This document shows, piece by piece, positions 53,994-64,000 of a DNA stretch of 64,000 nt (position 1 is the first letter of the stretch; every line of letters starts with the position of its first letter). Below the pieces are notes generated by a model. That model searched no databases. It was given only the letters and a program-made list of their open reading frames with translations, and was not told where the DNA came from. The stretch comes from Spiroplasma attinicola. GTDB lineage: Bacteria; Bacillota_I; Bacilli_A; Mycoplasmatales; VBWQ01. The stretch is from NCBI RefSeq assembly GCF_023509825.1, contig NZ_JAKQXY010000001.1, forward strand, positions 1 to 64,000, written 5' to 3'. The position numbers and the translations under genes were made by a program.

Positions 53994-54582
53994 TAGAGTA
54001 ATTATAAATCTCCTGTTCAATCTCTAAATTAAAGTTTGGTAATTCAGGTAATTGTGCCAAAGATTCAAGTTGAAAGTGATCCATAAATTCATCAGTAATA
54101 ACATAAAGATATGGTCTTCCTGGTAATTCACTTCTTTCAGATTCATTAATAAAATTTAAACTTTTTAATTTATTAATGATACTATCGCAATTAACACCTC
54201 TAATTTCTTCAATTTTAGTCTTTGTTACTGGCTGATTATAAGCAATAATTGCCAAAGTTTCTAAAGCAGCTTGTGATAAACGCGTAATTGGCTGAGCTTT
54301 TAAAACTTGATAATACTGATGATGTTCTGGCTTAGTTGTTAATTTATATAAATTACCTAACTTAATAATTGTTAAACCTGAAGTTTCATCAATATCTAAT
54401 TTTACTTGTAATTGTTCAACTAAGGCGATAACCTTATTTTTTTTCTTAACTAAACTTAAATAAAAAGCAATTGCATCAATATCCAACCCTTCATTACCAG
54501 CAATAAATAATAATCCTTGAATAATCGCCATTAATTGTAAATCAGATAACTTCTCTTTTTTAAGTTCTTTGGTTTCTTGCAT
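53980..54582 (-). CDS. scpB: Segregation and condensation protein B
   Basis: The 200-residue protein has two winged-helix domains with the signatures ALETLAIIAYNQPVTKTKIEEIRGVNCDSII and FINESERSELPGRPYLYVIT (given in parts; each block under 20 is ALETLAIIAYNQPVT and PGRPYLYVIT). It joins ScpA in the SMC complex that compacts the chromosome. It starts 39 bases after scpA. Confidence 0.95.
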   Translation of the reverse strand: MQETKELKKEKLSDLQLMAIIQGLLFIAGNEGLDIDAIAFYLSLVKKKNKVIALVEQLQVKLDIDETSGLTIIKLGNLYKLTTKPEHHQYYQVLKAQPITRLSQAALETLAIIAYNQPVTKTKIEEIRGVNCDSIINKLKSLNFINESERSELPGRPYLYVITDEFMDHFQLESLAQLPELPNFNLEIEQEIYNYSNDKK

Positions 54583-54621
54583 TAATTTCTTTCTCTCCTT
54601 TAGTTTTTACGAACTTGATAA

Positions 54622-55368
54622 TTAACCTTTATACTTAACCATAATTGAACCAAAATTATCTTTTTGTTCAATTATTAAAAATTGATGTTTTGCTAAATCT
54701 AAAATAGCAATAAAGGTAATAATAAAATAGTGTAAATTTAATTCCGCTACTAAAAATAATGATTCTAACTTAATAAATTCGCCTTTATGTTTTTTAAGAA
54801 TATTTTTGATTTCCAAAGCTCGGTCTTCAGTTGAAATTAAATTCAAATTTAAATTAACTGATAATTTATTTTCTGCTTGTAATTGCTTTCATAAATTTAG
54901 CATTGCTTGACTTAATTGATTAATATTATTTTTTGCTAAAATTGGAACTTTTTGTTCATCAGTAAAGTATTGATCTAAATCACTAGCATCTTTCAAAAAG
55001 ATTTTTTGTCGATCTTGAGCTTGCTTAACAAAATAGCCAGTTATCTCTTTAAATTTTTTATACTCCAAAATCCGAGCAATTAATTTTTGGCGATTAATTT
55101 CTGCTTCATAATCACTATCAATTTCATCATCTTTTGGAACTGGTAATAATTGCTTTGATTGTAATTCTAATAAATATGAAGCAACTGGTAAATATTCACT
55201 AATAATTTCAAGATTAAGATTTTTATCTTGAAAAATAAAAGCAAGATATTGTTCTGTTACAACTTGTAAATCTAAATTTAAAATATCTAATTGTTTTTCT
55301 TTAATTAAATGTAATAATAAATCAATTGGCCCTTGAAATGATTCAATATCAATCATTAATTCTTTCAT
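54622..55368 (-). CDS. scpA: Segregation and condensation protein A
   Basis: The 248-residue kleisin begins IDIESFQGPIDLLLHLIKEK and DILNLDLQVVTEQYL, with ITEYLPVASYLLELQS-like sequence after; the C-terminal part folds as a winged helix. It bridges SMC heads and ScpB. Its start has no unusual features. Confidence 0.94.
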
Positions 55369-55456
55369 TTGTTACTACCTTTTCTGAAAATAATTTAGAT
55401 TCTCCTTACTAATTATATAATAAATAAAGCTGACAATTTTGAAATTTAAATTTTAA

Positions 55457-55485
55457 AAAAGTCATTATTAACAATAATGACTTTT
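55457..55485 (-). terminator. Terminator of the lipoprotein gene
   Basis: AAAAGTCATTATT and AATAATGACTTTT form a perfect 13-bp stem with a 3-nt loop, with an A-run on the low side giving a U-run on the - strand. It lies 16 bases past the lipoprotein stop. Confidence 0.88.
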
Positions 55486-55500
55486 ATTTTTAATTAATTA

Positions 55501-56853
55501 TTAATTTGAAGTTGTTGTAGTTGTTTTAAGGTTTAATCTTAAATCACCAATTGATGACAAAATACTGTCATTACCAATGGTACAAGAAAACTGAACATTA
55601 ATAGTAAAATAACCATTATTAGTTCCATCACTATTAGGATCATCTGGATCTGTTTCAAGGACAAATTGACTTGAATTTGCATTAGGAAATGTAATTGCAT
55701 CTACTGTTCAAGCACTACCCATTGTTGCACTTGGATAAATCTGACTAATAAGATCAAAAAGCTTTTGCGCTACTTTTGCAGTAAAGGTTTTACCATCACC
55801 ATCATAAGTACTTAAAGTATCACCAGGATTTGGCAAGGTACTATTTGGAAGATCACTATTAATAAATCATAAAGCATCTGGTCCTTGATTTAAAATCCCT
55901 GAAATTTGATTAGTAGCATCACTAAATCTTTGTCTAATTTTAAGACTTGTACTTGTCAAACTACTTAAAGCAATATCATGTGAAAAAGCATTTTTATCAG
56001 ATATTTCCAAAGTTAAATTTTGTAAAGTACCATTAATGACACCAATTGTTGCTGTACTATCATCTGGATCAGTAATTTCTGAAACATCAGTTAAATTATA
56101 AATAGTTTGATTTTGACCTGCAGTAATCGGTAAAACAGTAAACTCTAATCCTTCAACATCAATTATTGGGTCATCTGAACTAAATAAAGCATCTTTTAAA
56201 CTAGTAGCAATTTTACCGTAAACATTCTTTGCTTCATTGTCATCACTTGATAAATTATTTTTAAATAAAGTTTGAAATTCAAAAGACTCTGTTCGACTAT
56301 TTAAATAAGTTGTTAAATAAGTTCCAATCGCATCAATTCTTGTTTGTGGTGATACTGTATCATTAGTAATGATAACAACAATTGGCACAGAACTAGTCAA
56401 ATTTTTAAATGATAAATCAGCTGTTAAATCAATTTTTGCTTCAACATCTGCTCCATATTTAGCAGAAAATGCTGTGTCAGATTCTACTGGTTTATTTGTA
56501 CCAGTTGTATCATCAAGTTCATAAGTAGTTTTAACATTACGAATATTGACTGAAACTGTTTCATAAGGTCAACTTAAATTACCAGATTTTATTAAACCAC
56601 TATAATGATTACTAATGATAGTTCTGACACTAGCATTAATAGCATTATAATTACTTCCATCATTAGGAATATTAATTAAACTTAAATCTGCATTCATCTT
56701 AAAGGTTTGGTTTGCCATTACGACACCTTCAGCTGAATTTAAAACATCACGATCTGAAAAATTACTTGAATCACTAGATGAACAAGCAACAACACTAACA
56801 ATTGGCATTGTTGTCAATGTTGATAATAATAAAAACTTTAAATATCGTTTCAC
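55501..56853 (-). CDS. Lipoprotein of unknown function
   Basis: The 450-residue protein has a type II signal peptide (MKRYLKFLLLST, then SVVAC with the Cys near residue 24). GTG 56853 is preferred because AGGTG lies at the right distance; an ATG at 56868 is in the same frame. The mature part contains Asp-rich motifs (DPDDSTA, DPDDPNSDG) that could bind calcium, and long beta-type sequence with many Thr and Ser. The protein is on the outside. It resembles families of large mollicute lipoproteins, not identified further. Confidence 0.85.
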
Positions 56854-56916
56854 TAAAAAACACCTCATACTTATTAAAGCAAAATTTATTATTATTATAC
56901 TAATGATTTTATTAAA

Positions 56917-58224
56917 TTACATTATTATTTCCAAAATTAATTTTGATAATTTTGGTTTTTCTCCTTTAATAGTAAAAGTCTTTAAAGCTAATTCTTGAAA
57001 TTCCTTTTCCCTAGTAATTTCTTTATTAGTATGTAATTCCATAATAACTTGATTTTTTTTAACTTGATCACCATGAACTTGTTTTAAAATAATTCCCGCC
57101 AAAGGATCAATAATATCATCTTTAACGATTCGACCTGCTCCTAATAAAACTGAAAGTTCACCCAAAAAATAAATATTATTAAAATCTAAATAACCTTCAT
57201 TATTTGCTTTAACTAACAAAATATGTTTTGTTGCTGGTAACTTATTAAGATTTTTAATGTAATTCAAATCACCACCTTGAGCAACAACAAAATCATAAAA
57301 AAGTTTTAAAGGTTTTGGTGAGTTAAAAGTCTTAATTACTTGATTTTTTGCTGCTGCTAAAGTTAATTTTTTATTACTTGCTGCTAATGCTAAACCTGTT
57401 AAGTTAACAACTAATTCTTTTAAGTCATCAGGACCTTGATTTTCTAAACTCGCAACCACTTCTTTTAATTCTAAAGCATTACCAATTGCTCGACCCAAAG
57501 GTCGATTCATATCACTAATAACAACAATAACTTGTTTGTGAAAACCTTGACCAATATCAATCATTAAATTAGCTAGTTTTCTTGCTGCTGCTAAATCTTG
57601 AGCAAAAGCACCGGTTCCACATTTAACATCTAACAAAATTAAATCAGTACCAAGCGCAATTTTTTTACTCATAACACTAGCTGCTATTAACTCTAAAATA
57701 TCAATTGTCCCTGAAACATCGCGCAAAGCATAAAGTTTTTTATCAGCAGGAACTAAATTAGCAGTTTGTCCTGTAATACTAAAACCAACTTTATTAATTG
57801 TCGCAATAAATTCTGCTGTTGATAATTCAGTCTTAAAATTAGGAATTGCTAATAATTTATCAATTGTGCCACCAGTAATTCCTAAACCTTTCCCTGACAT
57901 TTTACATACTTTTAAACCTAAACTCGCAGCAACAGGCGCAAAAACTAAACTAGTTTTATCACCAACACCACCTGTTGAATGCTTATCAACTTTAAAACCT
58001 TTTACTGCTTTTAAATCAAGTGTTTGCCCAGAATTAAGCATTGCTTTAGTAAAAGCAATTAATTCTCGTTTAGTCATTCCTTGAAAATAAACTGCCATTG
58101 CTCAAGCAGTAATTTGATAATCAGGAATTGTCCCGTTAGTAATCCCTTGAACTAAAAATGTTAATTCTGAATCGGTCAACTCTAAGCCTTGCTTCTTTTT
58201 CTGAATTAAATCAATCATATACAT
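56917..58224 (-). CDS. pdp: Pyrimidine-nucleoside phosphorylase
   Basis: The 435-residue protein begins MYMIDLIQKKKQG, with AMAVYFQGM, KHSTGGVGDKTSL, GRGLGITGGTIDKL-like KGLGITGGTIDKL, DVKCGTGAFAQD and MNRPLGRAIGNALE. It splits pyrimidine (deoxy)nucleosides with phosphate. ATG 58224 has AGGAG upstream. With deoC and cdd it completes nucleoside breakdown. Its C-terminal domain is present. Confidence 0.95.
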
Positions 58225-58254
58225 TTTAATTATTGTTCTCCTTTAACTAGTATT

Positions 58255-58875
58255 TTATTTTTTAACTCCAATTTGTTTTAACTCATCATATAATAATTGA
58301 TTTTTTTCATTGCTCCATAAACCAAATCTTTCATTAAAAGAAGTAAGTAAAGGATATGGAAAATTAAGATCTACCAATTTTTTAATGCATTTAAAATAAT
58401 CATCTTTTAATGGTAAAACAACATTTGTTATCTTTTGTTTTCATTGTCTTTTATATTTAATTCCTGAATAAATATCATTTAATTCAGGAGCAATAAAAGC
58501 ATAAATACCCCCAACTCCAACATCATCAATAATATTTTTATTAGGATTAGGAAATTCAAAAATCTTAATATGTAAAACTAAATGTTCTAACAAATTACAA
58601 TAAACTAATCGATCTGCTCTTTGATAATCAAATGGATTTTTTATTGCTCACTCTGGAGTAGAAAGTAAAATTGCTTTATCTTCATCAATATGATGAAGAT
58701 ACAATCCTTCATTTGTTCGCGTATTTCCTCTTGAATTTTGAGTACACCTTTCATTAACAAAATAATCTTTTGGAACATTGCCATATTTTGTCTTAAGATA
58801 ATTAGTACATTGATCGTAATTCATCAACAATAACTTTTCAATCTCAGTCACTTTTCCCCTTAAAATCCTTTTCAT
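58255..58875 (-). CDS. Possible HNH-type nuclease
   Basis: The 206-residue protein has LYLHHIDED at 58-66, then RADRLVYCNLLEHLVLH at 87-103. The order H61-H62, N94, H98 and H102 fits an HNH/His-Me finger site with two zinc Cys absent. It is a single gene between pdp and arcC, with no partner. It may be a restriction-like or housekeeping nuclease; function not known. Confidence 0.55.
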
Positions 58876-58930
58876 TTTTATTGTTTATCGTATTAATTAT
58901 TTATTAACTTAATATATTTATTATAAGTAA

Positions 58931-58964
58931 AAAAGTTCTAGATTTTAAAAAAACTAGAACTTTT
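58931..58964. terminator. Terminator of the arc operon
   Basis: AAAAGTTCTAG and CTAGAACTTTT form a perfect 11-bp stem, with T-runs on both strands. On the - strand it follows arcC by 30 bases. Confidence 0.85.
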
Positions 58965-58993
58965 TATCATAAATCATAACTTAAAATTAAATT

Positions 58994-59926
58994 TTAATCA
59001 CCAAAAATTGTTCCACTCTTACCAGCAATTGCATCCGCTGCTTTTTCTAAGTTAGCAATGATTGCTTTACGACCTTTTTTACTACTAATAAACTTTTTTG
59101 CTGCTTGAACTTTTGGCAACATACTACCTGCTGCAAATTGATTTTCAGAAATATATTGATCAACTTCGGCACTATTTAATTTATCTAATGCTTTTTGATC
59201 TGGTTTACCATAATTAATCATTACTTTATCAACAGCTGTTAAAATAATTAATTGATCGGCATCAAGAATTTCAGCAAGTTTTTCGCTAGTAAAATCTTTA
59301 TCAATCACAGCATCAATTCCTTGATAACCGGCATTAGTTTTAATTACAGGAATACCACCCCCACCAGCAGCAATGACAATAAAACCATGATTAACTAAAT
59401 CAGCAATAACATCTTTTTCAATAATATCAATTGGCTGTGGTGAAGCAATAACTCTTCTTCAACCACGATTAGCATCATTTTTTACTGTTCAATTATATTT
59501 CTTTGCTAAAGCTTCTGCTTCATCTTCTTGATAAAATGGACCAACTGGTTTGCTTGGATTAGAAAAAGCAGTATCATGAATATTAACTAATGTTTGTGTC
59601 ACAATTCCAGCAACATTCTTTTTAATTTTTCTTTGTTGTAATTGATATTGAATTGCTTGTTGTAAATGATAAGCAATATAACCTTGTGACATGCTACCAC
59701 ACTCAGGAAAAGGCATAACGGAAATACTTTTATCATTTTTATTAGCAATATTAAAACCTAAATTAATCATTCCCACTTGTGGACCATTCCCATGACAGAT
59801 AATTAAAGTATTACCTCGTTCAACAATATCAACTAAGTATTTAGCAGTTTTTTTGACAATTTCTTTTTGCTCTTCAGGATTATTTCCCAAAGCATTACCA
59901 CCAAGTGCCACAACAACTTTTGCCAT
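58994..59926 (-). CDS. arcC: Carbamate kinase
   Basis: The 310-residue protein starts AKVVVALGGNALG and has CHGNGPQVGMI, ASPQPIDII-like, GIDAVIDKDFTSEKLAEILDAD and SGTIFGD at the end. It makes ATP from carbamoyl phosphate and ADP, the energy step of arginine fermentation. It is last in arcA-argF-carrier-arcC. Confidence 0.96.
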
Positions 59927-59965
59927 ATTTTCTCTCCTATAATTTTAAATTTTTTGATTGCTTAA

Positions 59966-61522
59966 TTAGAAAATTGAACCACCAATTAAACTTCCTGCTA
60001 CGATTAAAACAACTGCAAGACCAGTTAAAATTAATAATAATGGTCAAACTCCTTTTAATAATTTATCATAACTAACACGAGCAATTGCTAAAGCACCCAT
60101 AACTACTCCTGATGTTGGAGTGACTAAATTAATAATTCCTGTCGCAAAAGAAAATGCTGTAATTGCTCCTGAACCAGTAACATCACTACTTGGCATTGTC
60201 ATTAAGACTGGTCCCAAAATTGGGAAAATTGCCGTAGCAAAACCACTTGATGACGGTATTAAGAATGACAATGGTAAGAATAGCAAGAGTAAAATTACCA
60301 TTAAACCAATTGTATTTAAACCAGTAATTACTTTTGATAAACCATTAACAATTAAATCTTGCATATAAGTTTTTTCTAAAATAACACTAATTCCTGCAGC
60401 CGTAGCAATAACTAAACAAACACTTAAAATATCAGCAGCACCGGCTAAAAACTTATTAATAAAATCAGCTTCACTACGAAAATTAATAAATCCTAAAATC
60501 ACTGCTGAAAGCAAGAAGAAACCACCAACATCTCCTAAACCACCAACCCCAAAACCAGGGATAAAAGCAGTAATTCAAGGAATATGTTTATTCATTCAGG
60601 CACCAGCGTTTTCAAATTTAGTTGTACCTAAAATTGAATCTCAACCAATTAAATAAACAATCATAATAAGTAAAGTTAATCCAAAAATTGCTAAAGTTGT
60701 TTTCTTTCTTCAATCCATAACAATAACTTCATTAGCACTTTGTAAAAAATATTCTTTATCGGCTTCAGCAGTAGCAAAAGTAACTGAAACACTACTATTC
60801 TTTTTAACTCTCATTGCATAAATCATAACAAAAGCAATTACAACAGTAGTTAAGATTAATCAACAAATTAATCTTCAAACAATACCATCACCAGCACTAA
60901 TATCAAAAGAACCAGAACCATTAATCGCATTAACAGCAACAGTAATAATAAATGGATTAACAGTTGAACCCATTACGCCAACACCTGCACCAAGTAAAAC
61001 TATCATTAATCCAGTAAAACTATCAAATCCAGCAGCAATCATTAACGGAATCATAATCATATAAAATCCTAATGATTCTTCAGCTAACCCTTCAGTTGAA
61101 CCTAAAATTGAAAAGAAAACCATAATAAAAGGTATTGCTCAAATTTCCTTACCTTTTAATTTTCTCGTAATTACTTGCGCTGAGCCAATTAATGATTTAG
61201 AAACTAATACAACATTAATGAACGCACCAAGCGCTAAAATGAAAATAATAATATCGGATTTATTAATAAATCCTTGAATTGGAACTCAAAATAAATCAAC
61301 AATTCCAGCAGCACCAATTTTGACTGTCTCTGAAGTATTAGCATCAATATTTTTATGAGTTGTTGTAATTCCAATCCCATTTAAAATTCATGAAACAACA
61401 ATCAAAATGAAAATAATAATCAATAAAATTGAAAATGCCGAAAGCATTTTAAATTTAAACGACTTTTTTTTTGGTTGTTTTGGATTTTTGATTTCAGTTT
61501 GTTTAGCTTCTGTCGCCGTCAT
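59966..61522 (-). CDS. YfcC/DcuC-type carrier, probable arginine/ornithine exchanger
   Basis: The 518-residue protein has about 12 hydrophobic helices, and glycine-rich hairpin segments such as LPLSFLIPSSSGFATAIFP and IINLVTPTSGVVMGAL typical of the YfcC/ArcD family. The N-terminus is Lys-rich. Its place inside the arc operon makes arginine/ornithine exchange the best guess; the family also includes C4-dicarboxylate carriers. It follows argF by 30 bases. Confidence 0.8.
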
Positions 61523-61552
61523 ACTACACCTTTCACATTAGTAATTTATTAA

Positions 61553-62551
61553 TTAATCACCGATTGTTGCAACCATTACCGCTTTAATAGTATGTAAACG
61601 ATTTTCAGCTTGATCAAAAACTTTTGATTGTTTTGATTCAAAAACTTGATCAGTAACTTCAAAGTCGTTACGATTAAATTTATCACCCATTTCTTTACCA
61701 ATCTTAGTATCTTTATTATGATAAGCTGGTAAACAATGTAAGAAAATTGCTTTAGATTTTGCTTGATCCATAAGCTTTTTATTTACTTGATAAGGACTTA
61801 ATAAGTTAATTCTTTCTGCTCAAACACTTTCAGGTTCTCCCATTGATACTCAAACATCAGTATAAAGAACATCAGCATTTTTTGCTGCTAACAATGGCTT
61901 TTCATTCAATTCAATTTTTGCTCCAGTTGATTTAGCAATTTCTTGACATTTCTTTACTAAATTAGGATCAGGTCATTGAGCTTTTGGAGCACAAGCAACA
62001 AAGTGTAATCCCATTTTGGCTGAACCAATCATTAAAGAATTACCCATATTATTTCTGGCATCACCAAAAAATACTAATTTAACACCCTTTAAATCATTAT
62101 TAACATGTTCTTTAATTGTTAAAAAGTCAGCTAAAATTTGTGTTGGATGATAAGAATCAGTTAAACCATTTCACACTGGTACTCCAGCATATTTTGCCAA
62201 TGTTTCAACATCAGTATGTTTTGAACCACGGAATTCAATGCCATCATACATTCTTCCTAAAACTCTTGCTGTATCAGCAATTGTTTCTTTAACTCCAATT
62301 TGTGAACCACTAGAACTAATGTAAGTAACATGAGCACCTTGGTCAAAAGCACCAACTTCAAAAGCTGATCTTGTTCTTGTTGAAGTCTTTTCAAAAATCA
62401 GGACAACATTTTTATTACGCATTCTTTGTGTTTCAGTTTTTGCTTTTTTTGCTTTTTTTAAACTCATTGATAGTTCTAATAAATAATTAATTTCTTCTGG
62501 CGTAAAATCTAATAATGTTAAAAAATTTCTACCTTTTAAATTTACTGGCAT
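61553..62551 (-). CDS. argF: Ornithine carbamoyltransferase (catabolic)
   Basis: The 332-residue protein shows [15 protein letters not shown] (carbamoyl phosphate site), [15 protein letters not shown]-like sequence, and HCLPAYH. In the arc operon it runs in the direction of citrulline to ornithine and carbamoyl phosphate. It also carries the typical [20 protein letters not shown] end. arcB is the alternative name. Confidence 0.95.
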
Positions 62552-62569
62552 TACTTTGCTCCTTTTGTG

Positions 62570-63769
62570 TTATTTTTCAAGTTCTTCTCTAATTAATGGC
62601 ATTGACATACATCTTGGACCACCGCGACCACGAGATAATTCTGAAGAAGGAATTGTTAAAACTTTAACTCCTGCTTTTTTTAATAATTCAATTGTTACAT
62701 AATTTCGTTCATAAGCAATTACTTTACCTGGAGCAAGGGTAATAACATTTGTTCCATCATTTCATTGTTCTCTTCCAGCAGCAATTTCATCATCACCACC
62801 ACATTTAATTAATTTTACTTTCTTACCAACTAATTCTTCTAAATATACTTGTAAATTCTTTTTAACTCTTTTTTTACCATCATCTTTTGTTATTTCTCAA
62901 ATTTTGAATTGATCAATATAGTCAAAAATTAATGGATGAACAATAAATTTATCATAATCAATATTAGTAAAGACAGTATCTAAATGCATAAAAGCACGAG
63001 CTTTTGGTAAATCAAGAATAGCAATTTTTTCAAAAGTTGCTTTAGGATCGTTAAAAATTCGCTTTGCTACTTTCTTAATTGCTTTCATTTCTGTTCTTTG
63101 TGAAAGACCAATAACTAAAGTTGTTTTATTTAAAACCATAATATCGCCACCTTCAATACTATGACGGTCTTTACGAGTATAATAAAATGTTATTTGATTA
63201 GCAAAACGACTATTATCTCTTAAAACAAAATCACAAAAAAGGGTTTCGCGATTTCTTGTTTCAGCTCACATTTTATGAATTGTTGCTCCATTACCAATAC
63301 TAGCAAATGGATCTCTTTGGAAAAGAATATTTGGCAAAGGTTCAGTAATAAAAGGATCACCATTACTATTTTTAATTTTTAAATCATACTTTTTAGTACC
63401 AGCAATCATCGTTTTAACCATATCTAAATTCTTTTTCTTGCTAATAAAAGTACGATATTTCTCACGATATTTTTTATTTATTTTTGCTTCTTTAATAAAG
63501 CGATTAATAAAATCATCTCTTCATTGTGGATTTTCATCTAATGTTTTTGCTACTAATTCTTCAATATATAAAACTTCAACACCATTTGCTTCCAAGTGAG
63601 CTTTAAAAGCATCATGTTCTTCAGCAGCAACTTTTTGATATGGAATTTCATCAAATAGTAATCTTTCTAATAAATCTGGTGTTAAATTTTCAAGTTCTTG
63701 TCCTGGTCGATGAATTAAAACTGACTTTAACTTACCAATCTCTGAAAAAACATTAATTGGATTACTCAT
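62570..63769 (-). CDS. arcA: Arginine deiminase
   Basis: The 399-residue protein begins [18 protein letters not shown] and has NPQWRDDFIN-like sequence, FMHLDTVFT (His and Asp of the active site), and the catalytic Cys in [15 protein letters not shown] near the end. It converts arginine to citrulline and ammonia. ATG 63769 follows GGAG. It is first in the arc operon, so the promoter should lie in 63770-63900, but no clear boxes were found. Confidence 0.96.
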
Positions 63770-63903
63770 ATATTTTCACTCCTCAATTTTCTTTTCCTAA
63801 CTTCTATATAACACACAAATATAGAAATAAAAAATAAATCTTTTACATATTAATTTTAATGGTTTTAAAAAAAAGATAGTGAAAAATGCTTATTATAAAA
63901 TAA

Positions 63904-64000
63904 TTATATTTTTTTTAATATTTTCTTAGTATTCGCAAAATGATATTTTGTATGACGAAGTAAAAATTTCTTAATGTCTTTATCAAAAAGATCTTGGTGT
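63904..64000 (-). CDS. 3' end of a gene cut by the window
   Basis: On the - strand a frame with no stop enters from the right edge and reads about 31 residues (ending HFANTKKILKKI) to TAA at 63904. The residues are basic and I recognise no family. It is 134 bases upstream of arcA on the same strand. Confidence 0.4.
   Translation of the reverse strand, partial: HQDLFDKDIKKFLLRHTKYHFANTKKILKKI

Noticed and set aside
1-64000. Many genes apparently interrupted by TGA
   Set aside because: TGA sits at conserved Trp positions in ThyA, GlpK, RpoD and others, so this is genetic code 4 and not decay.
1-64000. CRISPR arrays, rRNA and tRNA genes
   Set aside because: No regularly spaced repeats, rRNA sequence or clear tRNA cloverleaf with a T-arm was seen.

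Overview
The window is a very AT-rich piece of a mollicute chromosome that uses genetic code 4. In nearly every gene TGA sits in frame where tryptophan is expected, so genes look broken at TGA under the standard code; all coordinates here read TGA as Trp. Two adjacent MreB paralogues, a phosphotransferase system, the arginine deiminase pathway, a glycerol uptake and oxidation operon, many lipobox or single-anchor surface proteins and plasmid remnants point to Spiroplasma. I cannot name the species. No rRNA or tRNA gene was recognised.

Layout. 1-9450 (+): a cut surface protein, a lipoprotein behind a C9-tract promoter, a YitT membrane protein, rpmG, a proline peptidase, efp, nusB, an unknown gene, thyA-folA-plsC and an EamA-like transporter. 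9491-14638 (-): glpO-glpF-glpK, with glpO frameshifted, and a DUF2130 coiled-coil protein. 14750-21210 (+): a DECD-box helicase, nfo, a NadD-YqeK fusion, an ABC exporter and a second surface protein. 21360-33802 (-): an alpha/beta hydrolase, ptsI-crr, radC, a Nif3-like gene, rpoD-dnaG-glyQS, era-cdd-ybeY and rpsU.

33.9-39.4 kb is an accessory island between rpsU and mupG. It holds a transposase-like remnant, a decayed toxin-like gene, an intact two-gene operon (a Cys/His-rich CoiA-like protein and a DUF262 protein), a decayed Pre/Mob plasmid relaxase, a possible plasmid origin, a 137-residue orphan and a truncated B3/B4-domain gene. The DUF262 pair is the best candidate for an undescribed, probably defence-related, system.

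39.4-47.5 kb (-): mupG, then the conserved PP2C - kinase - rsgA - rpe - thiN block with an extra small basic protein, then two mreB genes. 47.8-51.7 kb: three tandem PQ-loop genes, a phosphotransferase and an ABC ATPase/permease pair. 51.8-58.9 kb (-): deoC, rsmE, rluB, scpB, scpA, a lipoprotein, pdp and an HNH-like gene. 59.0-63.8 kb (-): arcA-argF-YfcC-type carrier-arcC, the arginine-fermenting ATP pathway.

Together the core genes give sugar uptake through PTS, glycerol uptake and phosphorylation, ATP from arginine, nucleoside salvage (cdd, deoC, pdp, thyA, folA), NAD synthesis, replication and repair (dnaG, nfo, radC), sigma factor, chromosome condensation (scpAB) and an MreB cytoskeleton. 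All functional statements come from reading motifs in the translated sequence; no database search was run.
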